Positions 33,901 through 44,265 of a stretch of 64,000 bases of DNA are shown here, piece by piece. Where the stretch lies: positions 1 to 64,000 of the forward strand of contig NADL03000207.1 in the NCBI GenBank assembly GCA_002205965.3. Reading direction: 5' to 3'. Under the pieces are notes generated by a model that made no database searches, was not told where the DNA came from, and worked only from the letters and a program-made list of their open reading frames with translations. The number at the start of each line of letters is the position of its first letter. Positions within the stretch are counted from its first letter, which is position 1. A program made the translations under genes and the position numbers. This DNA comes from Kappaphycus alvarezii (taxonomy: Eukaryota; Rhodophyta; Florideophyceae; Gigartinales; Solieriaceae).

Positions 33901-35407
33901 TTGCATTGTACTGTAGAGGTGCAGAGCTGGAAAAGGCACTGCGAAGGTGCTACAAATTTCGGCAGTTGGGAAGTGTATATAAGGAGAGATATGAGTCAAA
34001 TTTTAGGAGCACCTAGTGGGGAGCAAGCCCTAGTGAGACTAGCCTCCGAAAACTGGAAGTGCAACCGGGTAAGAAAGGGAAAACAAAATAAGGAGCTCCC
34101 TGAACTACCGCGGACATTTGCTGTAGGGTCTAAGGTTATGGTCATTCTTGGGAATTCTTTACAACAGACTGTGAAGTTGCCCGCATTCTGTACGAAGTAT
34201 TCCAATCCGTGCGTGATAGCGAAAGTGAAGAACCAAAGTTACGAGCTCTGGTCAAGTTCTTGGCAGAAGTCGAGGAGGGCTATTCATGCACGAAGACTCA
34301 TCCCGTATCATGAGAGAACCGAATATCTTTTTATGACTGGCACCTGCAATGTCCCACGGAATTTACTGGGGCATAATTAAATGGTGCTTAGAATTGGCGG
34401 AAGATGAGCTTGGGAATTAATTGGTTCATTTCCGGGAGAAGATGCCGAAAATCAAGTGATTCTACATTTCTTCATCAACATACCACTTTTTTCAGATCTC
34501 TGATGGGTCCATTTCTTTCATTACACGACCACAGAACCCATATAATACTAGGCTGTGGGGGTTCCAGTGCAGTTGCGCCTGGGAAACTGTCGCAGACATA
34601 CTTTAACTTAGTTCAAAACGCATTTTGGTTTCTGGAATCCCATTTACACGTCCAAATTTGGCGCTATGACCTAGCTACATATGTGTAGTCTAAACAGGTC
34701 CCCTATCCGCTATTGGATCCATACGTTCCGCCTCCCTAGAATGGGAACGCAAATGAGGTCGAAGAACCCCCTGCGGAAGTAATAATGGCCAAAGGCGGGT
34801 CTTCGGAAGAGTCCGGCTACCAGAGAAGGGGCAGCAGGTGGCCTCTGAGGAAGGCACGGGCCGGTTCGAGCACCGCCGATGTGCGAGTGAGCCTCCGTCA
34901 CGCGAAACTTCTAGCCCCACATACATAACCCCGCCATACAACTATATACAACACATAGTCGCTGGGAAGAGGTATTTTCGTGGCTTCGCGACCTTGGAGA
35001 CAACAAGGACGACACTCAAGTAATTTCCGAGTTCATGGTAAGTATTTATCTATGTTTTCGGTCGCTCTACATAGCGAATCTCTCATACGACGATGCATTA
35101 CTGTTGATGAGTTTATTCTTCTCCATTAGGCACCCCTTTTAGAGATCTTCGGGAAAAGTTTTCATATCAAATGTATTATTTCACTGTGGGAAGATTTGGA
35201 TATATTAGAGAAGAAGAATGTATTTGACTACATCTTGCCATCATCAAGCCGATATATGAGGTCATAAAATGAAGTGAAGTGCCCTTGAAGAGAACGTACT
35301 TCTTGAAGCACCATATTTGCAATAGCCTACTTTATTATCCGTTTGACGGGCCCTACATTCTCGAAAACAGGCTGAGGGCATCGGAAGAAGAAACAGAAGA
35401 GCAATAG
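33901..35407 (+). pseudogene. Relic gypsy pol 3' end with both C-terminal domains
   Basis: 33901-34380 reads as the end of integrase: RTFAVGSKVMVILGNSLQQ, LPAFCTKYSNPCVIA and [17 protein letters not shown] match the intact element at 11.6-12.0 kb. 34404-34690 keeps part of domain copy 1 (GKLSQTYFNLV). A Pro/Ser/Gly-rich linker follows (34690-34940). 34960-35407 keeps domain copy 2 with stops: VFSWLRDLGDNKDDTQVIS, LSYDDALLLMSLFFS, YYFTVGRFGYIREEECI and a terminus EEETEEQ matching TEAEEEQ. DNA identity to the intact copy is low, so this is an old relative, yet the two-domain layout is the same. Confidence 0.8.
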
Positions 35408-35454
35408 CTAGTCAGGACGCTCGTCTTAAGCCAGGGAACATAATTCTATGAAAA

Positions 35455-35860
35455 ATTTCGGATTTTTTTTCGGAATGCTGCGCTTGCTGTGCTAGATGGT
35501 CTGTCACTCTGAGCTGGCTTTATATTATTTTGGCATGCTCCGCTGGCTTCTCTGGATGAGCTGGCACTCTGCCCTGGCTGGATAATATTTTGGCACTCTG
35601 TCCTGGCTGCGCTGGCACTGGAATGCAATTTTACCTTATTTATTTGGCATACTGCGCTGGCTGCGCTGGCACTGGGATGCAAGTTTTATTTTCGATTATT
35701 TTGACAGGGGTGCTTTGCATTGTACTGTAGAGGTACAGAGCTGGCAAAGGCACTGCGCAGGTGCTATAAATTTCTGCAGTTCGGAGTGTATATAAGGAGA
35801 GATATGAGTGAAATTTCAGTAGCACTTAGGGAGGAGCAAGCCCTAGTGAGACGCGCACCA
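35455..35860 (+). pseudogene. Second gypsy pol fragment with minisatellite
   Basis: Repeats 33715-34045: first the CTGCGCTGG-type minisatellite, then a coding piece reading ELAKALRRCYKF, YIRRDMSEI and LREEQALVR, which aligns with the integrase C-terminal region before the SH3-like module. It stops abruptly at 35873, where repeat X begins shortly after. Confidence 0.6.
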
Positions 35861-35899
35861 AACTAAGTCATACAAAACATAGAGTATGAAGGAAGCTGA

Positions 35900-36185
35900 C
35901 AGAAAAGTTCAAATCCAGTCCCCAATAGTTGGGAAGTTGAGATTCAACATCAGACCTAAGGACTTTTTCTTTACTCCAGTCTCAGAGCATAGGTGGTTGA
36001 GCCTGCCCCTTCAGAGTTGGCTATTAGGGCAGTCGCTAAGCTATCACACCCACTCCTCCCTACCGCCCGTTAACGTCTACCATAGCACTTTAGTCGCTCG
36101 TAACGACCCTCAGCTCGGGTAGTTAGTGGTGTCCTTTTCCTCCAGAGCCATTTTCACCTTATCAGCGTACCAGTTATTTCGGACC
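35900..36185 (+). repeat. Dispersed repeat X, copy 2
   Basis: Same orientation as 33420-33690 and collinear over about 280 bases, ending at a CCATTTTCACCTTATCAGCG block. Confidence 0.6.
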
Positions 36186-36417
36186 CCCACGTCTATACAA
36201 TCTGTTCCCATTCGAATGCCATTCTAGGAGTTCATGGTCATCATGTGATGTTGTGTAGTACTCTTGCAAGTAGCGTTCACCGCCACGACGTTCTACGTGA
36301 CGAGCTTACTCGATGCTTTCACCATACTGCTCTCCACCATGGTGTTTGTAGTTCTCGAGAATGGCGCTTTCCCGATCCTCATGACATTCACTCTGGTTTT
36401 CTTTTTGCCCCGCAGCT

Positions 36418-36890
36418 ACCCAGAAATGAACGATAGGCTCGTATAGACCGCATCCACATCTCTTTCTCTTCCCCAACCCAGCTTTGCCTCAATGCTTTCA
36501 TAAAAGAACACGATTTCGCCTTCAGCCGTCAGGCCTTCGGTGTATCTGTTATCAGACAGTACTACTCTTCTGGATTTGCTCATCGTCCTCCACTTCACAC
36601 GTCGCCAGAAAATAATCAGAAAAGCGACGAAATCATCATGTTTTAAGCGTGTTCTTCGGCATCGACATTCATTGTATGGTCCTTCATGTCTATAAGTCCA
36701 TCGGGGCCTGATTTGATCAAGCCGTGCAGGTGATAGCGCACCTTTCCGCCAGCAAGCGTGGTACTTCCGTTGCCGCTGAGAAAAATTCTTTACTCATTCG
36801 ACTGGTTCACCTCGTCCAGTATGTTGCTACTTATGGCAATAGTCTCCGTCTCGAGCGGACTCCCCGTTAGGCACCTACTGTGTAGTCCCA
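36418..36890 (-). pseudogene. Degenerate coding stretch, unknown family
   Basis: Minus-strand translation gives ETIAISSNILDEVNQSNE, a stop, then SGNGSTTLAGGKVRYHLHG, LIKSGPDGLIDMKD and, after one frame change, DDFVAFLIIFWRRVKW, KSRRVVLSDNRYTEGLTAE and GEIVFFYESIEAKLG. The low stop density and balanced composition suggest a once-real gene with a possible single membrane segment. I do not recognise it. A copy of the short mobile element end lies just upstream at 36938. Confidence 0.35.
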
Positions 36891-36937
36891 GGCCCTGCGC
36901 GATGTGGCGCTAGAGGTCTCACTACTATTGCTCATTA

Positions 36938-36993
36938 AAGGGGAAGGTTTGGGTGTTTTACTCTTGGAAGGTATATTCGATCTATCCTAAAGG
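36938..36993 (+). mobile_element. Short MULE-like element, end fragment
   Basis: AAGGGGAAGGTTTGGGTG followed by the CTTGGAAGGTATATTCGATC block matches only the first 50 or so bases of the family. Confidence 0.6.
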
Positions 36994-37235
36994 TGCCGCG
37001 TTTCTGGATGCGGGGAATTGGGGGGGGCTACTGATTACGTATGTGTAAAGTGTGATTCTATAACCGATTTGGAGCCTCGGGAGCACCTAGTAAAACAGTT
37101 CTTTCGCTATACCTCTGGTTGAGTTCTTCTGGGTACGGAGCTTTCAATGCCTCTCTGGAAGCGACTGCCTTCTAAAGCTCAGGCATCGTACGGGCCAGCT
37201 GCAAAATCATACTTTAAGCTCAATTACGTAAATCT

Positions 37236-37281
37236 GGGAGAATGTTTGGGTGTCTTTACTGTTGGAAGATATATTCCATCG
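37236..37281 (+). mobile_element. Short MULE-like element, end fragment
   Basis: GGGAGAATGTTTGGGTGTCT and TTGGAAGATATATTCCATC match the outer end of the family; the rest is absent. Confidence 0.5.
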
Positions 37282-37569
37282 TAAATCTATAAATTACGAA
37301 AGTTCAAATTAGTACCCGTTTTGCAACGTTCATCACAGGGCGACTCCTGACAATATAAGTTATTCACGAGAGGCCAAAAGTGATCTCTAGTGGCAATGTG
37401 ACTCCCTTATATTGGGCTAAGGGGGAAACGGGAGGTTAATCTACTCTAATGGAAATGTTGGCTAAAGCTTGCAGAGTAGATGTGAAGCCAATGTAAAAAT
37501 TATGTCGGGCTAAGTGATGTTTCAGGTGGTTTACTATTTAGGAATAGTTGACGGTTCTTTTTCCAAGAC

Positions 37570-37645
37570 TAGCATACACCGGGGGATAGCCGAACCACAC
37601 TTTTCAAAAATTAAAGAACCAAATCATTTCTCTTTTTCAAGATAA
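37570..37645 (+). repeat. Dispersed repeat shared with 61688-61760
   Basis: GCATAC..., a GATAGC block and an ATTAAAGAA(C/A)CAAAT run occur in the same order at both places. Origin unknown. Confidence 0.45.
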
Positions 37646-37796
37646 TGGCGTGGAATGGCTGGTTCCGCCCTGTAATACGTTGGTAAAAAGGCTGGAAGAG
37701 ACCAGCGAGGTTCATTGGATGTACCAACTGTGGTGGTAAATCGTTATGGGTTGTACAATGTCGCACAGAGGCGTGCGGAGGGTATTCATAAATTAA

Positions 37797-38340
37797 CTAC
37801 CAATGCGGGCGGCGGGTAGAAACCTGTCGCGCCTGCATTATTTGGAGACTAAACGCAAAACGGGTAACGAAGTCGCGGAGCTCCTGTTGAGGGGAGGAAC
37901 CGCGACGGGAAGCAGCGAAGGGAGCAAGGCGGCGGAAAAAACCCTTACCGTCGTCGCCCAAGGCGCCGTAGATATCAATCCCGACAGGGGAGAGAAAGAT
38001 ATCGTTTTGGTTGCAGTAAGTGCCGTAATGACGATGTTTCTCGCGCTCTGCGAGTGTCGCGGCGGCGCCGGCAGTAACCGTACTTGGCGAAATGTGGCGG
38101 CGTGCGGAGGGGTGGGCAACAGTAACGTCGACGGCTATATCGGTACTGTGAAGCCCGTATGCAGCGGGTATGTAAATATCCATTCGTAGCACGGGGGACT
38201 CCGAATGCCCAGATGAGTCGGGAACCTGGTGGAGGAGCGGATGTTCGACGAGGGCGACGATCCCAACTTCCTTGCAGTAGCGGGCAAGAACGTTGCGGAG
38301 GATGTGGTGACGACGAGTCATTCCGTCTTCGTATTTGCAT
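37797..38340 (-). CDS. Endonuclease-like C-terminal domain of a retroelement protein, best copy
   Basis: The 174-codon frame (start 38321) is preceded in frame by CKYEDG. It shows RHHILRNVLARYCKEVG, VEHPLL, LRMDIYIP, DIAVDVTVAHPS, AEREKHRHYGTYC and VGIDIYGALGDDGKGFFRRL. This order (RHxxLR, then E, D, DVTV(V/A)HP, a later K, then PxxxxxxGxLG) is that of the restriction-endonuclease-like domain at the end of many eukaryotic retroelement proteins of unclear status. No reverse transcriptase is attached, so this is a 3' fragment. Two more copies lie at 41629 and 43770. The family assignment is from motif memory. Confidence 0.6.
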
Positions 38341-39928
38341 AATACTTAACGGAAACCAAACGCAATCATTGTGGGTGCGGATTTTCCCATTCCAATCTGT
38401 CAGCCCCTGTCATTAATACAGCACAAAATTGCGGCAGAAGTGACAGGACAGTACAGTACAGTACAAATACTGTCCTCAGACTCCTAATCATATTTATTTA
38501 TGCTGAAGTTTTATAGGTCAGAAACTTAGAAGACCTTACAGCAGATAAATCAAGGAACAATGTGACGGAGTATACTGTTGTATGCATCTGCCGCGTGGAA
38601 CTAATTCAACCAGCTGAGCGCCATAAATAAGAGCATAACAGATAACGGAGAACTGTTCTAGCAATTAGGAATCATGAGCGATGTCCTTCAAGACTGCGTT
38701 GTCTACAGAGCAACCACAATTTAAGCAGCCCGTCATGCAGAAGTGCAGTATCCACTTCGGCAAATACGATTTGTGCCGTCTCGCACAGTCAAATGATTTG
38801 AGAGTATGCTTGTCCAAAAGTCAGAATGAGTACTTACATCTGAAAAGAGAGGACGTATTTGCATGATGTGCAGTGTTTAAATGGACAATTCTTTCGGTTT
38901 TTTGAAACTCTCAGAGAAAAATTATTTTTTCACAGCGCAGTCCCTCTGAGATACCGTGGTACTGTATGATACATTGCCTTTTCTAGCGCTCATATACCGT
39001 ACATGTGTACTGCACAGTACAGCAGTTGCTTTAAAGGTGACGCACGAAACATGTGGGATTTGTATACATTCATATTTCCTCATTTAAAATATTGTCGAAC
39101 AAAATCTGAGAGTTTAATTAATAATTGATTAGGAGCTAATTTTTTACTGCTGTTGAAAATAAACTCAGAAACATATCCCAATATCTTGTCTTGGTGTACA
39201 TTTCCAGACATGACTGAATTGTGTGGAGTTGGGAGCTGTTACGAGCAAATGCAGCGCATCCTTGAATGTCCTCTTCGACAACAAAAATTAATACTGATAG
39301 AAAAAGAGATTAGGAACATGTGCATTACGTACATGTACAGCTAGATGTAGTTTACCAAAGCAAAATTTTTAGTGAGAATTTTCGTTACTTAAATAAGAAA
39401 GAATATTAATGCATTCAATATCTACTGTAACAAAGACATGCTTACCTCCACCTTAGGACATCTATGTTCCGAGTGAGAGCCAGACATTTATTACTCGTAC
39501 AGATTTCCACACACATATGTCTCGTGAAAACTAGTTTCGTAGAAACTTAAGTACATACAGAGATGATATTAACTAGTTACGTTTCTTTATCTTTAATGGA
39601 CAGACAACGCAACCAGTACACGGGGAAAGCATCACAAAAAGCTCTCTTCGTCCTTTTCAGATTGCGCAGAAGAGAGGATTGTAAATACATACTGATACGA
39701 TCATGTCTAGAAACTCTATCGAGCACGAAAGCCATGCACGTATGACATTTGACAACCTCATCTTTCATCTCCATATTATAAAACATTTACTCAATGACTT
39801 CTTTACTATTACTTAAGCATCTATCTTGACTTCTCTCACGTTGACAGTCCAACCCTTCAGTTAAAAGCGATACTTGCAGTCAACTCTCAATCAGAAAACA
39901 ATCACACAATCGAAAAAGGCAGAGCGCA
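38341..39928. other. No gene seen; CAGTA-rich region
   Basis: AT-rich with CAGTA/TACTG runs, the clearest at 38449-38466 and another cluster near 38960-39030. The last 130 bases are the diverged 5' flank of the P450-like copy. Confidence 0.35.
38449..38466. repeat. (CAGTA)n pentanucleotide microsatellite
   Basis: Three tandem pentamers; the complement of the runs near 6428 and 6598. Confidence 0.6.
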
Positions 39929-40824
39929 ATGAGTCTTCCCGAGGTATCACACGCAAGTACATCTTTGGGATCGGCGATTTATTGATAGTATCCAACCTGA
40001 ATACATCCGTCTCCTCAACGAGCACGACGACATCGGCCGCCCAGATGTGGGCCAGCTGCCCACTGCAATCTCTGTTCTTCTCTCGGCCACCCAGTTCCGT
40101 ACGCCTCATTTCAACAATGGTGAATATTGCCTCCCGTACACATCCTCAGGTCACAATGACTATCGAGCTAGACACAAACGCACTACCACAATCTCAATCG
40201 AGGCTTCACAGATACGCAGCTCCGAAAGATTTCCCAGCTTGTCTGGAGTGACCTGTCCGAATCTGATGTCGCAGCCGCACTCGTCAAGCTTGTCGGCCCT
40301 ACCGTCGTTGGACTGAAACCTGGGATTAACATTCCAGACGATATTGTCGAAGCAATGAGTGAGATGGACCTTGCAAGCTTTTTCCAACCCGCTGCAATAC
40401 TTCCGGGCTCGCTCGGCACGCAGGCAGATAGAGAAGTGGGTGGAAGAGCTGGAACAGTTCCAGAACGAGGAACATGTCATCGACATTGTTCACGATTTGG
40501 TTAACGTATATCTCGGATTCACGCGTGGTCTCGTGACACTTCGCAAGATGAAGGACAACGATGACCTCGAGTCCTTTCTTAGTTCTAATCCTATTCTGCC
40601 TGTGTCCGCGAGGACTCCACTGCGCGACACAACAGTGGGAGGGCTCTTCGAGGGCGAGCCGCTAAGAAAAGACCGGACAACAATGTGATGAAGAACGGGG
40701 AAGCGGCCAAAGAAACTGGGAATATAGAATTTGTGTTTGGAATGGGAGGAAATGTGAGACAATGTCCATTTAGACACTTATTTTTGTCGACTTGCAAGTA
40801 GTGGATGAGCGCGAAGGGAGCTGA
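39929..40824 (+). pseudogene. P450-like copy 2, frameshifted
   Basis: Matches 6847-7746. From about 40001 (TACATCCGTCTCC) to about 40790 I count roughly a dozen substitutions and several one-base losses (for example one C near 40188 and one each near 40376 and 40383). The first 70 bases are clearly more diverged and contain two further one-base losses that move MSLP out of frame. It ends with a TGA at 40822. Read as protein, the same P450-like motifs are present in alternating frames. Either a pseudogene or an allele-like copy with assembly indels. Confidence 0.75.
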
Positions 40825-41309
40825 TGTCGTCGATGGAAATGGCAATTTTATAGAATGGGGTTTACAATTGCAAGGGCTTTACTTGTGGTGACTAGATTTA
40901 GAGAATAACTCAGTCGAAATCCTAAAGTTTTCTTAGTACTTGAATAAATCGACGGCCATTTATTGAGCCCCGATTACTCTACAAACACCGGACAAGATCG
41001 GATACTAGGGCGACGGGAGCTGTCGGTGGCACGGACTTTTTCGACGTGACATTGGTAAACCTATTGCCCTTGCTATTCCAAAGCGGCGAGGGTCAACATT
41101 CTCACGAGCCTCAACACAGCCCACATGGAGAAGGAGCGAACAGAACATAGATTTCTTGTTGAATTGTCGGGGAAAGCAGGCTAGTTGCCGTCTTCATCTC
41201 AAATCTCAGCAGCTGGTCCAGCGGCGTTCGCCATCGTCAGGGAACTTGTGAGAACTGTCGCCAGTCGCGTGATGGAACGGGTTCTTTTATGTACAGCGAC
41301 ACTGCATTG
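40825..41309. other. No gene seen
   Basis: The first 100 bases are a diverged match to the 3' flank of the other P450-like gene; the GC-richer remainder shows nothing I recognise. Confidence 0.3.
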
Positions 41310-41505
41310 GTAATAAGCTCCAATGTGGCTTGTTTGCTTGTTGGTCTCCCCTCTACTTGCTGGTAGAGGGAAAGTTTTGGGTTTCTTTTCGTCTTGGAAG
41401 ACATATTCGATCTATCCTAAAGTTTTTCAGACAACCACAATCGACTCACAACGGTGTACCGGTACAGTAATGGGGGAGGAACCACGCATTACTTATCTAT
41501 CATCG
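41310..41505 (+). mobile_element. Short MULE-like element next to an LLAGR repeat
   Basis: 41366-41505 follows the family from GGGAAAGTTTTGGGTTTC through the ACAACCACAATCGACTCA block and ACAGTAATGGGGGAGGAAC. 41310-41365 matches 18235-18290 in inverse orientation. Confidence 0.6.
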
Positions 41506-41628
41506 CCGAAAGATACATCGCGATGTTTCTTAATACTGTATCCTCACATGGTTTCAAATATGTCTGCTCCCGGCGCTCGGCCGACGTCGCACCCGTCCTA
41601 GATCCAAGAGCCTAATACGCGTTGACCT

Positions 41629-42225
41629 GCAAATACGAAGGCGAATGACTCGTTGACATCATGTCCCCACAACGTCCTTGCCCGCTACTGTAAAGAAGTT
41701 GGGATCGTCGCCTTCGTCGAGCATCCACTCTCTACAGGTTCCCAACTCGTCTGGGCATTCGGAGTCCCAGCGTTACGAATGGACACTTACATTCCCGCTG
41801 CTTCCGTGCTTACAGTACCGATGTCGCCGTCGACGTTATTGTTGCCCACCCCTCCACTTACCGCAACATCTCGCCAAGTACGGTGACAGCAGACGCCGGC
41901 CACACTCGGCAGGGCGCGAGAAACATCGTTACTACGGCACTTACTGCTACCGAAACGATATCCTCCTCTCCCCCGTCGGGATTGATATCTCTGGCGCTTG
42001 GGCGACGACGGCAAGAGTTTTTCCGGCCTCCTTGCTTCCTTCGCTGCTTCCCGTCGCGGTTTCTCCCCGGAACAGGGCTCCGCAACTTCGTTACCCGTTT
42101 TGCGTTTAGTCTCCAAGTGATGCAGGTGCGACCGGTTTCCACCCGCCGCCGCATTCGTAATTAATTTCTGAATAACCTCCGCACGCTTCTGTGCCACACT
42201 GTACAACTCGTAAAGATTTACACCC
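41629..42225 (+). pseudogene. Endonuclease-like retroelement domain, copy 2
   Basis: From GCAAATACGAAG onward it follows 38340-37797 closely, in opposite orientation, but with several frame changes, so blocks such as VLARYCKEVGIVAFVEHPL and RMDTYIPAASVLTVPM appear in different frames. The coding match stops about 42160; a shared 3' untranslated-like block (CCTCCGCACGCTTCTGTGCC) continues to about 42225. Confidence 0.65.
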
Positions 42226-42414
42226 ACAAATATTCCAGTAAAGTGTCTCTTTTCTATGTATAGTAAATGAAACCCTCACAGCCCCGTAAATACATTCTTA
42301 TCAGTAGACATACGTATAATGTGTGAAGAATGTTATAACCTAGTTTCGTTACTGCCATATAAGTCGGGGTCACGGTGGGTTCGTTCACACATACCACTCC
42401 GTCGGTCCCTCCGC

Positions 42415-42460
42415 ACACTTCACTGCCATACTATACAACTCATAAAGATATACCCACCAT
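42415..42460 (+). repeat. 3' tail fragment of the endonuclease-like element
   Basis: CCGCACACTTCACTGCCATAC, then ACAACTCATAAAGAT, repeats the tail found at 42175-42225 without any coding part. Confidence 0.45.
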
Positions 42461-42567
42461 TGCGCCAGGTCCAGGTCTTACTTTTTCACCCTGCCCGCCA
42501 TGCCCGATAAGCAATTACCCGGAAACATTCGATGTACATACCGATCGTCTCATGAACTGTTTGCATG

Positions 42568-42844
42568 GAGCCTGATAGGGGTAAATAGTTGGGAGAAGAG
42601 ATACTCAGAACCAACTACCCCGAGAAGGAGGTGTTGCAAGCGACAAAAGTGCTACCGTGGTATAGTTGAACGAACAAAAAGGAATTTTATGGAGAGAGTT
42701 GAGAGGGCTACAAGCAAGTATGGAAGGGGCAGGTCTACCACTGATGCTCTGGGACCAGCTTTAAAAAAATTTCTCGGGTCTGAGGTTGACTCTCAACTTC
42801 CTACTACTCAGGACTTGGCTTGAAGTTGTCTGCCAACTTGCTTT
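42568..42844 (-). repeat. Gypsy-family LTR fragment
   Basis: Starts TGATAGGGGTAAATAG, like both intact LTRs, and follows them for about 277 bases (the GAGAAGGAGGTGTTGC block, GTTGACTCTCAACTTCCTAC) before breaking off at CTTGCTT. It is closer to the intact LTR than relics 1 and 2 and lacks the acidic-protein frame. Confidence 0.8.
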
Positions 42845-43194
42845 ATGATTTGCGTGTGACTTATTAGTTGAGCGCCCCGCTCAGGTATGCTGGCTCCCAA
42901 GTACTCCTACGATCTCATGCAAACGGCCCCTTATAGAGTTTTCAACCTCACGATCTGTAGCACCTATACAGTAGAAGAAGAAGTTTAATGCGTTCAGTAT
43001 CTACTTTGGACTGCGCACGTCCTAACTATATGGTTAAGATCTAAGCGGATGTACTTCGTCGTCCATGCTGATCGGTGCTCGCGACAGGATAGCTTCAGTA
43101 CCCATGCGCCATATCGGCCGCACAGTACGGTGCAAAGCATTCCTCTAAAAATATTTGAAAATAAATTTTCTAAGTACACTGACAGCGCAGCCAG

Positions 43195-43260
43195 TTCAGC
43201 GTGCTAGCTCATCCAGTTCAGCATGCCAGCTCATCCAGCGCAGGATGCCAAATAATATCT
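43195..43260 (-). repeat. CTGCGCTGG-type minisatellite, inverted
   Basis: Units such as CCAGTTCAGCATGCCAGCTC are the complement of the arrays at 33715 and 35465. Confidence 0.55.
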
Positions 43261-43269
43261 ATACTTTTC

Positions 43270-44265
43270 ATTATATCGGTTGTACAATGTTGCACAGAAG
43301 CGTTTGGAGGGTATCATAAATTAACTACGGATGCAGGCGGAAAGGTTCCGGGGGTTCTGATGTAAAGGCACGCCGCAGCAGCCGTCATGTCCAATGCGGC
43401 TGCTTGATGGCTGGCTTGAAGGAAAAATTTTATGGAGGTAGTTCTTTCCCCATTACTGTGTCGGTATACCCTTTTTGAGTCGGTTGTGGTTGTCTGGAAA
43501 ACCATGGGATAGATTGGATATATCTTCAAAGAGTAAGACACCCAAACCTTTCCCGATGCAGGCGGGGTGGAAGACTGTCGCTCTGGGAATACATTAATAA
43601 CCTTGGAGACCCTCATTGCGAAGTAACTTTGTCTTTTCCGGTCTTCTGTGCCAACAGCGTAGCTGCTGTATCGCAACACGAATGGCATTGGGAGTTGCGT
43701 ATATTGGAAGTACGATAACCATGTCTGAGAACATTGGAGACGTTTAAAACGTCAAGTTCAAGATTTAACCGCCTGCATTACTTGAATACTAAACGTAAAA
43801 CGGGTAATGAAGTTGCGGAGCTCCTGTTCCGGGGAGAAACCGCGACGGGAAGCAGCGAAGGAGCAAGGAGGCCGGAAAAACTCTTGCCGTTGTCGCCCAA
43901 GGCGCCATAGATATCAATTCCGACGGGGGATAGGAGGATATTGTTTGGGTTGCAGTACGTGAGTTAATGACGTTGTTTATCGCATTCCTCGGTAGCGCCT
44001 GCGGTAACCGTACTTGGCGAGATTTGGCAGCGTGCAGAAGGGTGAGTAGCAGTAGCGTCGACGGCGATATCGGTACTGTGAATTCCGTATGCAGCGGGTA
44101 TGTAAATCTCCATTCGTAAGGCGGCGGAGTCCGAATGCCCAGACGAGTTGGGAACCTGGTAGAGTAGTGGATGCTCAACTAGAGCGACGATCCCAACTTC
44201 CTTACAGTAGAGGGCAAGAACGATGCGAAGGTCGTGATTTCAACGAGTCATTCCGTCTTCGTATT
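43270..44265 (-). pseudogene. Endonuclease-like retroelement domain, copy 3, with nested insertions
   Basis: 44265-43770 is the coding part, collinear with 38340-37797 but with several frame changes (EHPLL, MEIYIPAA-like and DVT(A)THP-like blocks are still readable). The 3' end is split: the tail continues at 43582-43555 and 43340-43270. Between these lie the 214-base short element (43341-43554) and another insert of about 187 bases (43583-43769). Removing both restores the order seen in copy 1. Confidence 0.65.
43341..43554 (-). mobile_element. Complete short MULE-like non-autonomous element with 11-bp TSD
   Basis: Flanked by exact 11-base repeats GATGCAGGCGG at 43330-43340 and 43555-43565; the uninterrupted homologue at 37800 carries this site once. 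The ends are AAAGGTTCCGGGGG on the left and, read inverted from the right, GGGAAAGGTTTGGGTG, so they are imperfect terminal inverted repeats. A 9-11 base duplication is typical of Mutator-like elements. No transposase is encoded. Confidence 0.75.

Noticed and set aside
33715-35860. Direct repeats 33715-34045 and 35455-35860 as a pair of LTRs
   Set aside because: The repeated part contains integrase-coding sequence, and no TG...CA ends or target duplication were found.
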